Below are positions 61,890-64,000 of a stretch of 64,000 bases of DNA, piece by piece. The translations under genes were made by a program, and so were the position numbers. The stretch is from Urophycis tenuis (Eukaryota > Chordata > Actinopteri > Gadiformes > Phycidae): assembly GCA_036785325.1 (NCBI GenBank), contig JAXIVH010000001.1, positions 16,768,825-16,832,824 of the forward strand, in the 5' to 3' direction. Position 1 is the first letter of the stretch. Every line of letters begins with the position of its first letter. A model generated the notes under the pieces. The model did no database searches. It was given only the letters and a program-made list of their open reading frames with translations, and was not told where the DNA came from.

Positions 61890-62519
61890 AGGGGGTGTTC
61901 ACACCAAGCGTTTTTTTTTTTAAATGTTTAACACAACTTTTCCAGCTGTTCCTGCTTCCAGCGCTCCAGTAGAGCGCGTGTTCAGCCATGGGGGCATTAT
62001 AATGCGTCCCCATCGCTCGCAGATGTCGGACACACTGCTATCCAGTTTAATTTTTTGCAAATGCAATTATTCATCTTGATCTCTCTCTGTCTGTCTCTCT
62101 CTTTCTGTCTCTCAAGCGCCTACCCCCAGCACCCTTCATTGTGTGTCATGCTGCTTAATTGTTATGCAGATTAAACATTGTTTTATTGAAATATTAGGTT
62201 TCATTGTGATTTAAGCAAAATGTTGACCTACTGTAACTGGCATCCACTGAAGCATCAATGCCAGTTACATGCATCCACACAGTTCATGCCTCACTAGTCA
62301 AGGCGCTTTACCAACTTTAGGATGACAGTGGTGCCTTCCGTGCTCATACATTTCTAACCCACATTCACACACAATACTTTGAAGGTCTTTGGGCGCATGC
62401 GTATATACAGATATATAAAATATATGCATAGTTTAATCTGTATGTATAAAAAAATACTGAAGATTAGGTTGATATGTTGAAATTGTGATCGTTAGTCTGA
62501 TAATGGCATTATTAAGTGA

Positions 62520-62695
62520 AGAGTACATGATGACTTGTTCAGGACTCGAAGAAGCTTGGGACTTGGACTTGGACTCGACTTGGCTTTGGTGTTACTTGGA
62601 ATTGGACTCGACTTGCCCTTCTCTGTCTTTACTTGGGACTTGACTTGGACTTGACTGCTAAGACTTGGGACTTACTTGGGACCAGTGGTGTAGTC
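62520..62695. repeat. 'gacttggactcgacttgg' repeat, second block
   Basis: Shares vocabulary with 58310-58500. It is directly followed by CAGTGGTGTAGTCTAG (62696), which resembles another hAT-type terminus. Confidence 0.65.
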
Positions 62696-62804
62696 TAGTT
62701 TTTTGCAGTGGGTATACTGTCTATACTCTAACTCACCCGCCCCAGAACAACACATTTTACAACAACAGACATCTTAGAGCAACACCTCATAAGCACCATC
62801 CCGA

Positions 62805-62994
62805 CCTTGTGGCTCATGCTGCCTCCTAACATGTTGATAACATACCCAGTGTTACAGAATGCTCTCAACAAGATGTACCGTATACTGTGTAGGCTATGCA
62901 TTAGTGAATGTGATTCAGATTCAGATGTTTATTTATGCATTCTGAAAGACTGGGTATGTTATCAACATGTTAGGAGGCAGCATGAGCCACAAGG
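62805..62994. repeat. Long inverted repeat (58-base arms, 74-base loop)
   Basis: Arms 62805-62862 and 62937-62994 are reverse complements with only two mismatches; the loop is 62863-62936. It lies just before a LINE C-terminal remnant. Confidence 0.9.
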
Positions 62995-63330
62995 ATGCAA
63001 TGAGACTGGACAAATCAATTAGGAAAGCTGGCTCTGTGATTGGTTGGACACACTGGGAGGTGGTGGAGAGATGCACACGAAAGATGTTAGGTCATTCTGA
63101 ACTTCATAACACCATGATGGACCAAAGAAACAGCTCCTCTCTCCTCACTGCAGGACAGAGAGAAATGGAAAATTCTTCATACCTGCAGCCACCAGGCTTT
63201 CTAATCATTCTGCAAATGGGCAGACAGACATATGATGTCCTCTTGGGATTCAAAAAAGTCATTCTTACTCTTTTTCGTGTGTTAATTTATTGTATGCAAC
63301 ACAATACTTTCATCAGTCAATGAATAAATT
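62967..63330 (+). mobile_element. LINE reverse-transcriptase C-terminal remnant
   Basis: Broken frame with LDKSIRKAGSVIGWTHWEVV and a serine-rich segment, recalling the end of L2/Rex-type ORF2 (IRKA..VIG...EVV followed by a short-arm region). It is very degenerate. From 63330 to 64000 the sequence has AT-rich direct repeats ('ggattcactgtgttag', 'ggaggttgaaaaag') and no gene. Confidence 0.5.
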
Positions 63331-64000
63331 ATTATCTTTAAATTAACAAAAAAAAAACACCTCAAAGTGGCTTCAAATAATACAAAACCAATTAACAAAT
63401 ATACTTCACCTCAATTAATGGAGGTTGAAAAAGACAAAGAGTACCCAAACTGGATTCATTGTCTTAGTATTGTATGCAACACAATATTAACATATCATTT
63501 TACTAACATATCATTTTGAATAAATGATTACAATTATTATTAAATGACCAAGGAAACATCAAATTGGCTTCAAACAAGATAAAAACCAATTAATTGACAA
63601 ATAAACTTCCCCTAAAAAATGGAGGTTGAAAAAGGCAAAAAGTATTTACACTGGATTCACTATGTTAGCATTGTATACAACACAATACTTAACAGTAACG
63701 TAATAACTTAGGCTTATCAGTAGTAGTTGCAATGAACATATCATTTTGAATAAACTGAGGTTCAAAAGACAGTATTTACATATTTACACTGGATTCACTG
63801 TGTTAGTCCACAAGTCCTGAAAAAAAGGATGGGACACTCAGAGAGAGCTAAGCAGTGTCACTGTGGTGGGGGAAAGAGCATAGAAGCAGGGTGACTAAGT
63901 CACTGCAAGGTGAGGGTGGACAGCCTGGTAGCCTACAAAACATTCCAAATATGTTTGTACTCAGGCAACTGAGGTGTGCATTGCCTCCTTGTTTCTGTGG
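63330..64000. other. AT-rich sequence with short dispersed direct repeats, no gene
   Basis: Blocks such as 'aatggaggttgaaaaag', 'actggattcact(g/a)t(g/c)tta' and 'gtatgcaacacaatact' recur two or three times with spacing of about 180-200 bases, a decayed tandem duplication. No coding signature. Confidence 0.5.

Noticed and set aside
58310..62695. A single 4.4-kb transposon bounded by the two 'gactcgag' blocks
   Set aside because: The blocks are irregular, no target duplication or clean inverted termini could be defined, and the inside is a mixture of unrelated repeats.

Overview
The window reads as a teleost (bony fish) nuclear genome. Genes are split into small exons with GT-AG introns, microsatellites are dense, and the mobile elements are those typical of fish: Rex1- and Rex3-type LINEs, tRNA-like SINEs, Tc1, BED-finger hAT transposons and a Ty3/gypsy LTR element. 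The species cannot be named from sequence alone.

Layout. 1-3660: no gene recognised, a CpG-rich patch and microsatellites. 3660-9211 (minus): pycr1, proline biosynthesis, all eight coding exons placed. 13269-14410 (minus): myadml2, a double-MARVEL membrane protein. 16640-26110 (minus): aspscr1 (TUG/UBXN9), 17 coding exons, with a Tc1 and a non-LTR retroelement in intron 3. 26.7-30.1 kb: LINE copies. 31396-37219 (plus): a notum-type secreted carboxylesterase with an RTE/Rex3 LINE in one intron. 38040-41152 (minus): only the C-terminal seven exons of a tmc6/tmc8-type channel-like gene. 42.2-44.6 kb: a diverged segmental duplication. 44992-47920 (plus): a type II C-type lectin receptor with an ITIM-like motif. 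48720-58309: a Ty3/gypsy element carrying a nested hAT (perfect 8-bp target duplication) and a Rex1 copy. 58.3-64 kb: repeats only, including an interstitial telomeric block.

pycr1, myadml2, notum and aspscr1 are also neighbours on human 17q25.3 (from memory). The fish order and strands fit that block with the notum-aspscr1 pair inverted. These genes do not form a pathway; the association is ancestral synteny.

The observations most worth checking are damaged or unusual genes. The notum-like gene has a 35-nt 'intron' exactly where the exon with the family's catalytic aspartate should be. The tmc gene has a 32-nt LINE-tail-like insertion putting a stop codon in a conserved exon. aspscr1 has a one-base excess in a C12 run. 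The myadml2 stop codon lies in a minisatellite unit. No wholly new biological system was found.
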